Origin: a virus
IMG/VR virus record: IMGVR_UViG_3300050033_000283
Location: 1-43,163 of that record
Length of the DNA: 43,163 bases
Reading direction: 5' to 3' (one strand)
Shown: positions 13,203 through 21,873 of the stretch, piece by piece
How positions within the stretch are numbered: the first letter of the stretch is position 1
Layout of the letters: the number at the start of each line of letters is the position of its first letter
The notes under the pieces: generated by a model
What the model was told of the DNA's origin: nothing
The model's database searches: none
Seen by the model: the letters and a program-made list of their open reading frames with translations, nothing else
Program-made: the position numbers and the translations under genes

Positions 13203-15350
13203 ATGCAGGAAAAGCAACTACAGGTAACGAATAACTACGATGTAGCGCAAACGCTTGAACAGGTAATTGGTCAAGGCGCACAGCGAGTCAACTTTGTCAA
13301 CAACCGCTTTCAAAACACGCTTGACGCATTGGCACCCCGAAGAGACAGACTTTTCGATAACTTAGCCAAATATGCCGGGTATCAATTCTCTCTTGACCAG
13401 ATACAAAAATTAAAAAAACAAAACCGCGTTGCTATTACGATGGACTTATGCAGTCGTAAAGTGCAAGGTCTTGCCGCTGCTATTGTAAAAAACATTTGGG
13501 ACTTCTCTCTTGCTCCTATTGATGGAAAAAGAAACACCCTGCTTAATGCCGTTGAAGACCTTCACATAATAGATAAAACGAATTCAAATTGGGATTACCA
13601 GTTTCTTCAGCACATCATTTACGGTTTGATTTCCGACAGTTGCATGGAAATGAAGCTGAAGAACGATGATGACCCTTTAGGGAGAATCGGTTGGGAATTG
13701 TGCATACCTGGAAGTTTTGTATATGATCCTAACTGGAAAACCGGATTGTCAAAAGATTTGGAATTTTGTTTTAAATACAATCGAATGACCGCACAGCAGA
13801 TAATGGCATTGTATCCTGATAAGACAGAAAATATAAAAGCAACTCTTATCGGTGATTTGGCAAACGGCGGCTCGTTCGACCAGCCGCTCATTACCGACCT
13901 TCAAGACTACCACAGATCAAAGACTCTTAATGGTCTATACGACGTGATAGAATACAATTACCTTGAGCTTGAAGAGGTTATTCGAGAGGTTGACGCTGCT
14001 TCAGGACTAAGACTGCCCGACACAGACGATGTAGAGCTTAAAAAGGCTTTTATACAGGCAAATGCAATAAAATACGAAAACATTTATTCGTTGAGCATGA
14101 CCGAGAGAAAAGCAAAGATAATCACAATTTGCCCTAATCTTCTGCCTGATGTTGCGTTATACGACGGGTACGATATTTTCCAGATTCAAAGGCTTAGATT
14201 CTTCCCTATGGCAGCGGAGAGAATTGTTGGGGAGCCTCGCGGTATCATGGATATTATCGCTCCCATGCAGGACGCAATCAATAAACTGGTGAATAACGTT
14301 CAAGCAACGATGGATTTTTCCGCTCATGGTGGTGGTGGTGTTGATCCTCTTCTGTTTAATAACGACGAAGAAAAAATGGCAGAATTTAAGAAGAGATCAA
14401 GTGAGCCGGGGTATAAGTTTTTTACTGCTCCCGGTGCTATATCTAATGGTGGAAAAAATTACTTCCAGCAAATGCCAAGATCGACCGTTGACGGTGCAAT
14501 GTTCACACAGTTGTCGAATCTTCTCAATAATCTAAATAATAACATGATTCCGTTGAATCCTGCTGCTGAAGGGAAGAGTGAGAATGCAGGAGAGCCGGGA
14601 ATCGTTTTCAACATGAAAATGCAGGCCATAGAGCAGGCTCAACTTGTCCTTATGAAAAACGTTGAGAGCTTCTTGATTGAAATAGGCGAAGGGTATGTTG
14701 ATGCTGCTAAAATGTTTTATTCAAAACACAAAAGAATATTTTATAAATCGAATAATGAAGAGATTGTGATTAATGACATTAAAATGCTCGATAATGGTGA
14801 CGTAGCGATTGATAACGATATGGCGAGTATTCAGAAGTGCCGGGTAATCGTAGCGCTTTCTCCGAAATCTCCAAACAGCAAATTTACTCAAAGAATGACC
14901 AATATCGAAACTGTGAAAATGCTTCAGAATGATCCTTCGAATAACGAGGAGCTTATTGCAATATCTCAGGCAACAATTCTTAAAACTATTGATTATGATG
15001 ATGAGACTCAAAAACTGATTGAAGAGGCAAGCAAGAGAAGGATGCAGATAGCAAAAATGCACATTGATAATATGCTGAAACCTCCTCAACCACAACAGCC
15101 GAAACCTAAACCGCCAACCTTTTCAGCGCGGTTTGAAAATCTGCCTCCAGCAGCACAACAGGAAGCTATAAAAAAATTAGGTTTACAGCCAGAGCAACCG
15201 CAAGGACAACAGCCGCAGGGGAATAAGGCAGAGGACGCATTAAAACAAAGTCTTGCTCCACTACAAGCAGGAAACCAATCAGGTGCTCCGCAAGCGGAAC
15301 AGGCTCTACAGCAGAGCCTTGCACCACTTACAGCAGAAAGTCAAGGTTAA
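13203..15350 (+). CDS. Portal protein (head-tail connector)
   Basis: A 715-residue protein from ATG 13203, with AAGGG about nine bases upstream; the TTG at 13173 is possible but less well supported. The first 500 residues have the portal layout: an N-terminal helical part with DALAPRRDRLFDNLAKYAGYQFS, then a core with ITMDLCSRKVQGLAAAIVKNIWD, PGSFVYDP and EPRGIMDIIAPMQDAINKLVNNVQATMDF (a stem-like region). The last 90 residues are Gln/Pro-rich and contain a duplicated unit (ALKQSLAPL and ALQQSLAPL). Twelve copies would form the ring through which DNA enters and leaves. It is the first gene of the virion block. Confidence 0.85.
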   Translation: MQEKQLQVTNNYDVAQTLEQVIGQGAQRVNFVNNRFQNTLDALAPRRDRLFDNLAKYAGYQFSLDQIQKLKKQNRVAITMDLCSRKVQGLAAAIVKNIWDFSLAPIDGKRNTLLNAVEDLHIIDKTNSNWDYQFLQHIIYGLISDSCMEMKLKNDDDPLGRIGWELCIPGSFVYDPNWKTGLSKDLEFCFKYNRMTAQQIMALYPDKTENIKATLIGDLANGGSFDQPLITDLQDYHRSKTLNGLYDVIEYNYLELEEVIREVDAASGLRLPDTDDVELKKAFIQANAIKYENIYSLSMTERKAKIITICPNLLPDVALYDGYDIFQIQRLRFFPMAAERIVGEPRGIMDIIAPMQDAINKLVNNVQATMDFSAHGGGGVDPLLFNNDEEKMAEFKKRSSEPGYKFFTAPGAISNGGKNYFQQMPRSTVDGAMFTQLSNLLNNLNNNMIPLNPAAEGKSENAGEPGIVFNMKMQAIEQAQLVLMKNVESFLIEIGEGYVDAAKMFYSKHKRIFYKSNNEEIVINDIKMLDNGDVAIDNDMASIQKCRVIVALSPKSPNSKFTQRMTNIETVKMLQNDPSNNEELIAISQATILKTIDYDDETQKLIEEASKRRMQIAKMHIDNMLKPPQPQQPKPKPPTFSARFENLPPAAQQEAIKKLGLQPEQPQGQQPQGNKAEDALKQSLAPLQAGNQSGAPQAEQALQQSLAPLTAESQG

Positions 15351-15352
15351 TA

Positions 15353-15368
15353 TGTTTATCTATAAACA
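15353..15368 (+). repeat. Short palindrome before the scaffold gene
   Basis: TGTTTA and TAAACA flank the 4-base loop TCTA in the 38-base gap between portal and scaffold genes. It lies 20 bases upstream of ATG 15389, ahead of AAAGGAG. It could be an mRNA processing or stability hairpin; the stem is only six A/T-rich pairs. Confidence 0.3.
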
Positions 15369-15388
15369 ATCTTTAAAAGGAGTCTATT

Positions 15389-16609
15389 ATGCCTAATCCC
15401 GGCGAAGACACAACTCTCGAAGTCCCGACAATTGACCAGTTTGATACACCAGAGAAGCGTCAGGCTTTGCTCAATATGTCCGACGAGGATATTGCAAATA
15501 AGATACTGGACAATAAACCGATTCTTGAAAACTCTCCAGCTCCAGTAGCACAGAATGGACAGCAGACAGCACAACCTACACTTCAAAACCAATCAGTGTC
15601 TTCGATAGCTCCCGATGCAGATATTTTCGAGCTTGATACTGGAAATGAAAAACACAGAATCAATTTCAAGAACCGAAAAGAAGTTGAAGAATATCTCAAA
15701 AAGTCCTATTCTACACAGCAAGACTTAGCAGGAAGATTCGGATTAGCAAATCAGAAACTTGCTCAATATAACGATTTGGAAAGACGTTTTCAGGAAGCCC
15801 AAAGAGCGTTAGAGGAAATGCGACAAGTGAAACCGACCGCACAGCAGGCAGCGCAGCCTGTAGCGGCCAGTGAATCTGGCGCAACAGCCATTCCAACCTT
15901 TGAAGAGCTGAACCAAGAAAACTTTCTGCCAACAATCGAAAATATTATCAAGTCGAGAGTGGATGAAAGAGTAAGGATCGTTGAAGAAAAGAATGCTCAA
16001 CTCGAACAGAAATTTGGCAGTCTTACGGGTGATTTGAACGCCAACAAACAGCAGGTGGTAATTGAAAGACACATGAACAATTTGTTTAACGAAGCTGAAA
16101 AGTTTCAGAACGACAAACTTTCAGGTGGTCTTTTGACTACACAGCGGCCTCTTCGCGAAATCAACGAACTCGCCAATAACAATCCCGATAATTGGCAGTT
16201 GATGGTTTCCCCGGGGGATGTAGAAGCGTTTAATCATCTCAAAGAAATGCTGAAATTGTATGTTCCGGTAGACAAGCAAGGATACTTCGATGTTACCAAA
16301 AGAACTCTTCCGTCTATGAAAGCCGCATGGGGAGCGTATGCTTACCAAAACGGATTGAACAATGAAAATGTTGCCGCTGCCAATGCCGCAGGACAACAGA
16401 GCGTTGTCCAGACAATTCAAAAGGTCATGAACCAGCCTCCGACTATACCGAATAACACCTCGCTACAGCAGAGCTTGGGGCAGATGACCATTGAAGAGGC
16501 GCAGGCAATAATGGATATGCCAATTTACAGAATCAAACAAGACTCAAAACTTGAGGCTAAGTATAACGAGGCGCAAGTGCTCATAAATAGTCTTGAGACA
16601 CAACAGTAA
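15389..16609 (+). CDS. Scaffold-like head assembly protein
   Basis: A 406-residue acidic, Gln-rich protein between portal and capsid, the usual place for the scaffold. The first 95 residues look disordered, with EDIANKIL and FELDTGNEKHRINFKNRKEVEEYLKK. A coiled coil follows (about 105-150, LAQYNDLERRFQEAQRALEEMRQ), then another helical segment (about 185-215, IVEEKNAQLEQKFGSL). The C-terminus includes PPTIPNNTSLQQSLGQMTIEEAQAIMDMPI. This composition is typical of scaffolds that organise capsid subunits and are later lost. AAAGGAG precedes ATG 15389. Assignment rests on position and composition. Confidence 0.7.
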   Translation: MPNPGEDTTLEVPTIDQFDTPEKRQALLNMSDEDIANKILDNKPILENSPAPVAQNGQQTAQPTLQNQSVSSIAPDADIFELDTGNEKHRINFKNRKEVEEYLKKSYSTQQDLAGRFGLANQKLAQYNDLERRFQEAQRALEEMRQVKPTAQQAAQPVAASESGATAIPTFEELNQENFLPTIENIIKSRVDERVRIVEEKNAQLEQKFGSLTGDLNANKQQVVIERHMNNLFNEAEKFQNDKLSGGLLTTQRPLREINELANNNPDNWQLMVSPGDVEAFNHLKEMLKLYVPVDKQGYFDVTKRTLPSMKAAWGAYAYQNGLNNENVAAANAAGQQSVVQTIQKVMNQPPTIPNNTSLQQSLGQMTIEEAQAIMDMPIYRIKQDSKLEAKYNEAQVLINSLETQQ

Positions 16610-16619
16610 AGGAAAAACC

Positions 16620-17924
16620 ATGGCTACATATAGCGCGTTGGCTAAGTCCAACTTAATCACGACAGTGCAGGCGTTGAAAGTTCAGGCTTTCGACAAGATG
16701 TTGCAGATGAGAGCACTCCCGGAGTCGATCTTCTTCAAGCTTGGCGGTAATATTATCGACAAGATGACTCCCATTCCGGCGACTTGGCTGCTTAAAATGC
16801 CGCCGAGCGGTGAGATTGCACATCAGACCAATTTTCCGATGCTCCAGCATTTGAGCGGACAGGAAAACACAGGAAACCTCGTTGACGCACTGGCGAACGT
16901 TGAAGACCCTATAATCAAGGAATTTACAGCTTATTACAACGACGTAAGTAAGACCGTAAAACTTGACCAGTACGGCATCAACTATCTCGACACAGCACCG
17001 TACAACGTCAAAGAAAAGATTGCTGATCTTCTTTCTGACTTCTGGAAAGAACTCATGGACTACTACATGCAGACAGCTATCCTTTTCAAATATTCACCGA
17101 ACCTTTTACAGTCACCGACAAACTTGACAGCAATGCCGCATCCGAATACGTTTGTTAAAGGTCTCGACTTGCCAAGTCAGCCATGGTCGAACTATAACGA
17201 CAATCCGAACTTCTTCTCGTCTGTTATTGCGGCCTCAATGGATGACGCAGTTGCAAACCATACAAACCGTTACGAGATGGGCTTTGACGTTCCGTTTGCC
17301 TTAGCTATGGCACAGTGGGCGAGCTTTACAGGAAAGCTTTCACCGTTTAATTTCGGTGGTCGCGGTTCCTATATTTATGCTCTTCCTTCAAGTCAGGTAA
17401 CACGCGCATTGAATCCCGGCGTAACAAACTCTTTCGGTGCAGTATGGCAGGCGACTACCAAACTGAATACTGAAGAGGCAAGTTTGCCGCTTGTTCTTGG
17501 CCGTTGCCGTAACGTTATTTTCGTCGAAAACCCTCGTGCACCGACAGCACGAACTTTCGGTTCCGGTTCCGGTTCCGGTACAGGTCAGAACACATCCAGC
17601 CCAGCGAATAGTATTCTCTCGGTTAGCTATCTGCGTCCCGGCGACAACGATCAGCGTTATACCACAGGGAACTACTTTGAAGCAGGATACCTCATGGGTG
17701 TTCGCGGTATCGCGGAAGTCGATGCAGGTGTACATACTGAAGTCGAAGTTCAGGCGTTCAAACAGCTCAAAGCTACGGGTATGTTTGATACGATGGGTTT
17801 CAACAGAGTCGAGTACGATCTTGACACGGTAACGAACTCTTCGATCTCGAACTTCAGCTCTGCGGTTTCGTGGTTCTTTCCACAGACTCAGTATTTCAAT
17901 GTGATGTCTGGTGAAACGAATTAG
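16620..17924 (+). CDS. Major capsid protein
   Basis: A 434-residue protein from ATG 16620, with AAAGGA six bases upstream; an in-frame start at 16593 lies inside the previous gene and lacks support. It follows portal and scaffold and is of typical length. The sequence is rich in strands and short helices (KELMDYYMQTAILFKYSPN, MGFDVPFALAMAQWASFTGKLS) and ends with MGFNRVEYDLDTVTNSSISNFSSAVSW. A Gly-Ser tract, GSGSGSGTG at 314-322, lies in a probable surface loop. An HK97-type fold is inferred from context. It should be the most abundant product; a strong hairpin follows the gene. Confidence 0.8.
   Translation: MATYSALAKSNLITTVQALKVQAFDKMLQMRALPESIFFKLGGNIIDKMTPIPATWLLKMPPSGEIAHQTNFPMLQHLSGQENTGNLVDALANVEDPIIKEFTAYYNDVSKTVKLDQYGINYLDTAPYNVKEKIADLLSDFWKELMDYYMQTAILFKYSPNLLQSPTNLTAMPHPNTFVKGLDLPSQPWSNYNDNPNFFSSVIAASMDDAVANHTNRYEMGFDVPFALAMAQWASFTGKLSPFNFGGRGSYIYALPSSQVTRALNPGVTNSFGAVWQATTKLNTEEASLPLVLGRCRNVIFVENPRAPTARTFGSGSGSGTGQNTSSPANSILSVSYLRPGDNDQRYTTGNYFEAGYLMGVRGIAEVDAGVHTEVEVQAFKQLKATGMFDTMGFNRVEYDLDTVTNSSISNFSSAVSWFFPQTQYFNVMSGETN
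17561..17578 (+). repeat. Hexanucleotide tandem repeat in the capsid gene
   Basis: Three perfect copies of TTCCGG, preceded by a degenerate copy (TTTCGG at 17555-17560), encode the alternating Gly-Ser run. The repeat is in frame, so slippage would add or remove Gly-Ser pairs without breaking the gene. Confidence 0.8.
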
Positions 17925-17935
17925 CAGTAAATTCC

Positions 17936-17957
17936 GGGGAGGTGTAAAAGCCTCCCC
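17936..17957 (+). terminator. GC-rich hairpin after the capsid gene
   Basis: GGGGAGG (17936-17942) and CCTCCCC (17951-17957) form a perfect 7-bp stem with an 8-base loop, 11 bases after the capsid stop. There is no immediate U-tract; T-rich DNA appears only about 18 bases later. It may be a partial terminator or a 3'-end stabiliser of the capsid mRNA. Confidence 0.5.
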
Positions 17958-17996
17958 TAACTAAAACCAATATTCCTTTTTCTATGGGAGGTTGCA

Positions 17997-18479
17997 ATGG
18001 GCTGGAAAGATATTAAACCGTTAAACGCGCTGTACGAAGGGATGTCACTTGCAAAACCACCAGTAGATCCGATAGTAATTCGACACAAAGAATTGTCAAT
18101 GCACGACGACACTACATTGTGGGGATTCTTTGGGTTCAAGGTGGAAAGAAAATCAAGACCCGGCAATAACATGCCTGTGTTGATTGCAAAGATAGACCAG
18201 AACAAACCATGTGTATTTTATCACGATCAGAATGCTTCGCAATACGCGATTATACCTGATTGCGAACACAACAGGAAGACGATACTTGACAATGCAAAAA
18301 GAGTGCCGTTTGTTCTTGTAGAATGTCCTGATGCTCTTAAAAAGGCATTCAATAAAGCGAAGGCAATACCAGAAGAATCTCCGATTCCCGAAGAAAAGAA
18401 GAAAAGCAAAGGGGATTCGTTTAATTACAACCCCGAAGCCGAAGCTCAGCTAAGGAAAGACGGGGAGACGATAGTATAA
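17997..18479 (+). CDS. Small virion or head-completion protein, hypothetical
   Basis: A 160-residue protein with a strong GGGAGG Shine-Dalgarno site before ATG 17997. The first 115 residues look like a compact alpha/beta domain (MHDDTTLWGFFGFKVERKS, PVLIAKIDQNKPCVFYHD, VPFVLVECPDALKKAF). The last 45 are charged and probably disordered (EESPIPEEKKKSKGDS). It stands between capsid and adaptor candidate, where head decoration or connector proteins are usual. I recognise no family. The strong ribosome site suggests a structural protein needed in quantity. Confidence 0.6.
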   Translation: MGWKDIKPLNALYEGMSLAKPPVDPIVIRHKELSMHDDTTLWGFFGFKVERKSRPGNNMPVLIAKIDQNKPCVFYHDQNASQYAIIPDCEHNRKTILDNAKRVPFVLVECPDALKKAFNKAKAIPEESPIPEEKKKSKGDSFNYNPEAEAQLRKDGETIV

Positions 18480-18489
18480 AGGACGAAAA

Positions 18490-19170
18490 ATGAATGTATC
18501 GCAGATAGTCAACCTGATAGTAAAGAAAAATCCAGACTGGACACCTCAAAGCGTCCTTGATTTGCTTGATGGTTTCGTCCAAATGGCTTTGAAGGTTGAT
18601 ACTCGCGAGAACTTATATTACGATCCGACTACCGGAGACTTGCCGTATTTACAAACTACGGCAGGTCAATTTTATTATGAACTCGATCAGCAGTATTATA
18701 AAGTCAGAGAAATAGTTTGCGGTACCAAACAGATAAATTTTAATAATCCAGCTTTTAACAGTAATAACGGTCGATTTGATTACAATGTAAAATCGATTAC
18801 GATAGGAAACAACAAGTATTATCCTGTTCCGGTGGTCAAAAAACAACAGTATAACGATATAATAAGCAATCCTGCCGGGACTTGTTCAGTGATGTTTAGA
18901 TTTGACCCGAAAGACACAACGGAAACATATCAGATTTACGCTTATGTTCCCACAAACGCAATAACGAGTCTCAATTCTACACTGAATATCCCTGATAAAT
19001 TCCACATGGGCGTTGTTATACCTGCCTTGCAGCTCATGATAGACGGAATGGATAATGGCCGATGGGTAGATAATTTAGAAGTGATAAATAACAATCTCTT
19101 ACCAAAAATATGGTACGAGATGTATACCAATAGCGCGGACAATGAAGATTGTCAACCGATGGGACTATAA
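18490..19170 (+). CDS. Head-tail adaptor-like protein
   Basis: A 226-residue protein 10 bases after the previous stop. The N-terminus MNVSQIVNLIVKKNPDWTPQSVLDLLDGFVQMAL is helical, followed by a beta-rich middle (YYKVREIVCGTKQINF, VKSITIGNNKYYPVPVV), and the C-terminal helix reads IPALQLMIDGMDNGRWVDNLEVINNNLLPKIWYEMY. Helical bundle plus beta sandwich, length and location after the capsid fit the adaptor ring beneath the portal in short-tailed phages (as T7 gp11 or P22 gp4). Family assignment is inference from position and shape. Confidence 0.5.
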   Translation: MNVSQIVNLIVKKNPDWTPQSVLDLLDGFVQMALKVDTRENLYYDPTTGDLPYLQTTAGQFYYELDQQYYKVREIVCGTKQINFNNPAFNSNNGRFDYNVKSITIGNNKYYPVPVVKKQQYNDIISNPAGTCSVMFRFDPKDTTETYQIYAYVPTNAITSLNSTLNIPDKFHMGVVIPALQLMIDGMDNGRWVDNLEVINNNLLPKIWYEMYTNSADNEDCQPMGL

Positions 19171-19171
19171 T

Positions 19172-21175
19172 ATGCCAATACGAAAATTTGAACAGCCGTC
19201 ATGGGTTTTACAGGAAATCCAAAACCAGCAAATGAATAAACCTAATCAGGTACAGCAGCAGCGAACGATCATACCGGCTTCTCAGCTTACAGGGATAAAT
19301 ACGCCTCCTCCGCAGCAGTCATACAATCCGCGGAACGATCAGTTTATGGGAGACTCACAACTTAAACCGATGCAGCTTGATGGACAGTACCAAGATTCTA
19401 TTCCGTCGATACTCAGAGGCGGTGAAGAAATAATTACGCCTGAAATAGTAAACGCGATGGGTGGGCACCAAAGTTTTGTTGATTCAATAAATGAAAAACT
19501 CGCACCACAAGGAATTCAATTGCGCGGTGGTAAGCCCGTAGAAGGTGGTCAACCTGAAAGCCAGTCATTACAAGGTACTTTGGGAGAGATGAATAATCAA
19601 AACGTCCAGCCGCAAGGCGTTTCAGCAAATCGACAAGGGTTTGCTTCAGGAACAATCGGCAGTAGACTGCAAAAAATGACCCGACCCGAACAGCCAAGCA
19701 ACAGAGATCAGTCTATTGGTGAGTATTTACAGACAAATACCACACCGGAAGTTCCGGGGAATAGAGCACCGACTATTGGCGAAAAAATAAACCGTCGCAA
19801 AATGAACGACGGCACACTTAAACCTGTTCAAGGTGGAATTTCAGCTGCAAATCCGAATATGATTATTCCCTCGAATGCAGACGCGCATTTACAAGAAATG
19901 AAAAACCAGATTAAACAGATGATTGCAATGGCAGACCCGAAGATCGACGCAAACGCCGAGGTAGAAAGAATGTTTGCACAGCAGCAAGCTCAGCAGCCTC
20001 CACAAGCACCACTGCAAGCACGTAGTGGCTTTGCTAAGGGTACAATGGTTCCTATGGCTGGAAATCAGCCACAAGAACAATCTGGTGGAATAATGTTCAA
20101 TCCAAGAATAACCAATTCTCAGCAGCCGCGGAAACCATTTGCGACAGGGACGACAGACCCGACAAACACGAACACAACAACAAGCAGTTCTACGGCACAA
20201 ACTACACCTGCAACGACGACCAATACGACGAACTCAACTACAGGGAACGGTTCTTCGACACCAGTGACAGCAGGTGATACTCCTCAAGTTTCTGATGCCA
20301 CAAAGGGTATTGGATTCAAGACCGACAGTACGACTCAATCGGATTACTACGCAATACCAGCAAAAGCCGCGAGCGAGCAAATGCAGCAACAAAACGCTGT
20401 TTCAAACATGCAGACTAACCAGAATATGGCACAGGCCGGAATATCTGGTCAGAGCGCACAAGCCAAGACCGCAAACGCCCAAAATCAGGCACAGCAGGAA
20501 TCTACAAAGGCGAATACTTTACAAGGCATAGCGACTACTGCTCAAGGCGAGATTGCGACCGATACGAAGCAGACTATTTCTACGGCTTTGGCTGCTGGAG
20601 ACTTTGCAACGGTAAACAGCGCGCTTTCAAAGGCTGGACAGAAAACTATTGACTTTACGCAAGCACAGAACAAAATCACAAGTGGTAATTTGACTGATGC
20701 GGCAAACACTCTTATTTCTGAAGCAAACGGAATTACCGGAACAGATGCGGCCAGCGTTGCGGCAAAATCTGCACTTCTGGAAAACGCTTCTGCATTGAAT
20801 GCTTCTGCGATTAAAACTGTAGCAAATTTAAAACTTGACCCTGCCGCAGCGGTAAAAGCAGCTCAAAGTACAGATGAAACTGATCCCGTAGTAAAAGCAA
20901 TGAAGAATGTTACTACTACGATAAGTACTTGGGCAAGCACTGATCCGACAGGCGCAATATCCCAAATTGAGCAGAGCCAAGCAGGACAAGGGCTGATTTT
21001 GTCGGCGCAGCAGGGTAATGAGGCTTCAGCCGAAGAATTAGGCCGATTAGTTACAGCATCATTTCGGCAAGCCAATAAGGGCGTTTTAACTGATGACCAA
21101 ACGGATTTACTTAATAAATATGGCGCAAACGTAACGACACAAACCGTTACAGCAGCAAATCAAGAAGCAGTTTAA
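19172..21175 (+). CDS. Gln/Ala/Thr-rich virion protein
   Basis: A 667-residue protein; ATG 19172 follows the previous stop by one base and is preferred to the in-frame ATG 19142 inside that gene. Residues 1-120 are Gln/Pro-rich but contain LDGQYQDSIPSILRGGEEIITPEIVNAMGG, the DSIPAxLxxGEE-type motif found in phage tail and virion proteins. Repeated Gln-rich and TTTNTTNSTT-type low-complexity tracts follow up to about 370, then Ala-rich helices to the end. No enzyme motif is visible. With the next three genes it forms the group where internal, ejected virion proteins lie in short-tailed phages. Probably a virion protein; exact role unknown. Confidence 0.6.
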   Translation: MPIRKFEQPSWVLQEIQNQQMNKPNQVQQQRTIIPASQLTGINTPPPQQSYNPRNDQFMGDSQLKPMQLDGQYQDSIPSILRGGEEIITPEIVNAMGGHQSFVDSINEKLAPQGIQLRGGKPVEGGQPESQSLQGTLGEMNNQNVQPQGVSANRQGFASGTIGSRLQKMTRPEQPSNRDQSIGEYLQTNTTPEVPGNRAPTIGEKINRRKMNDGTLKPVQGGISAANPNMIIPSNADAHLQEMKNQIKQMIAMADPKIDANAEVERMFAQQQAQQPPQAPLQARSGFAKGTMVPMAGNQPQEQSGGIMFNPRITNSQQPRKPFATGTTDPTNTNTTTSSSTAQTTPATTTNTTNSTTGNGSSTPVTAGDTPQVSDATKGIGFKTDSTTQSDYYAIPAKAASEQMQQQNAVSNMQTNQNMAQAGISGQSAQAKTANAQNQAQQESTKANTLQGIATTAQGEIATDTKQTISTALAAGDFATVNSALSKAGQKTIDFTQAQNKITSGNLTDAANTLISEANGITGTDAASVAAKSALLENASALNASAIKTVANLKLDPAAAVKAAQSTDETDPVVKAMKNVTTTISTWASTDPTGAISQIEQSQAGQGLILSAQQGNEASAEELGRLVTASFRQANKGVLTDDQTDLLNKYGANVTTQTVTAANQEAV

Positions 21176-21185
21176 AGGAATAATT

Positions 21186-21860
21186 ATGTACTCACAAGGC
21201 GACAAAATAATCTCTGGTGGTAAACAATACACCGTACAATCTCCCTTCGACCTTTCACAGCTTAGACAAGGCATGAGTAGGGGAACGCTTCAACAGTCGT
21301 ATTCACCTAGACCGTTACAAATGTCAACAGGAATAAGGAAAGGCTTTGAAGCAGGTACAAGTACACCAATACAGATAACCAATTCGGCAGCTCAAACAGG
21401 AACAACCGCCGACCAAGAGTTAGCGGCTGCTCAAAAACAATCAGGTGTTATACAATCCGATCTTAGCGCCGCAGCACAAGGAGCTCAAGGAATTCAAGCG
21501 GTAAACGGTACTGATTGGGCAGGAAACATTATTGGTGGCGCGGAATCAGGCGCGTCAATAGGAACCATGATTGCGCCCGGAGTTGGCACAGCAATAGGCG
21601 CGGGTGTAGGCGCAATAGGCGGACTTTTGGATTCTTGGATTAACTATGACGCAAACAAGAAAAAATCTCAAAATGCCGCAAATCAGCAGAATTTTGAAAA
21701 CCAAGTAACATCCGAGAAACTTCAAGATCAATTAGCAACCAGTGGACAGCAAAGAACGCAGTCCGGTATAACTTTTGGTGAAGGACAACAAGATCGTGCT
21801 GCTGCTCAAAAAGCACAGCAGGCTTTTTCGATTGGCATTGCTAAAGGTATGAGCGCATAA
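21186..21860 (+). CDS. Glycine-zipper virion protein (ejection candidate)
   Basis: A 224-residue protein with AAAGGA upstream of ATG 21186. Near residues 112-150 lies a hydrophobic glycine-zipper stretch (GAESGASIGTMIAPGVGTAIGAGVGAIGG), a sequence type that inserts into membranes. It is flanked by Gln/Ala-rich helical segments (QQSGVIQSDLSAAAQGAQ; AANQQNFENQVTSEKLQDQL). This resembles the small internal proteins of short-tailed phages that are ejected and help form a channel across the envelope (as T7 gp14). Position between two other low-complexity virion proteins supports that. No sequence homology can be claimed. Confidence 0.6.
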   Translation: MYSQGDKIISGGKQYTVQSPFDLSQLRQGMSRGTLQQSYSPRPLQMSTGIRKGFEAGTSTPIQITNSAAQTGTTADQELAAAQKQSGVIQSDLSAAAQGAQGIQAVNGTDWAGNIIGGAESGASIGTMIAPGVGTAIGAGVGAIGGLLDSWINYDANKKKSQNAANQQNFENQVTSEKLQDQLATSGQQRTQSGITFGEGQQDRAAAQKAQQAFSIGIAKGMSA

Positions 21861-21873
21861 CAAAAGAGGAAAT

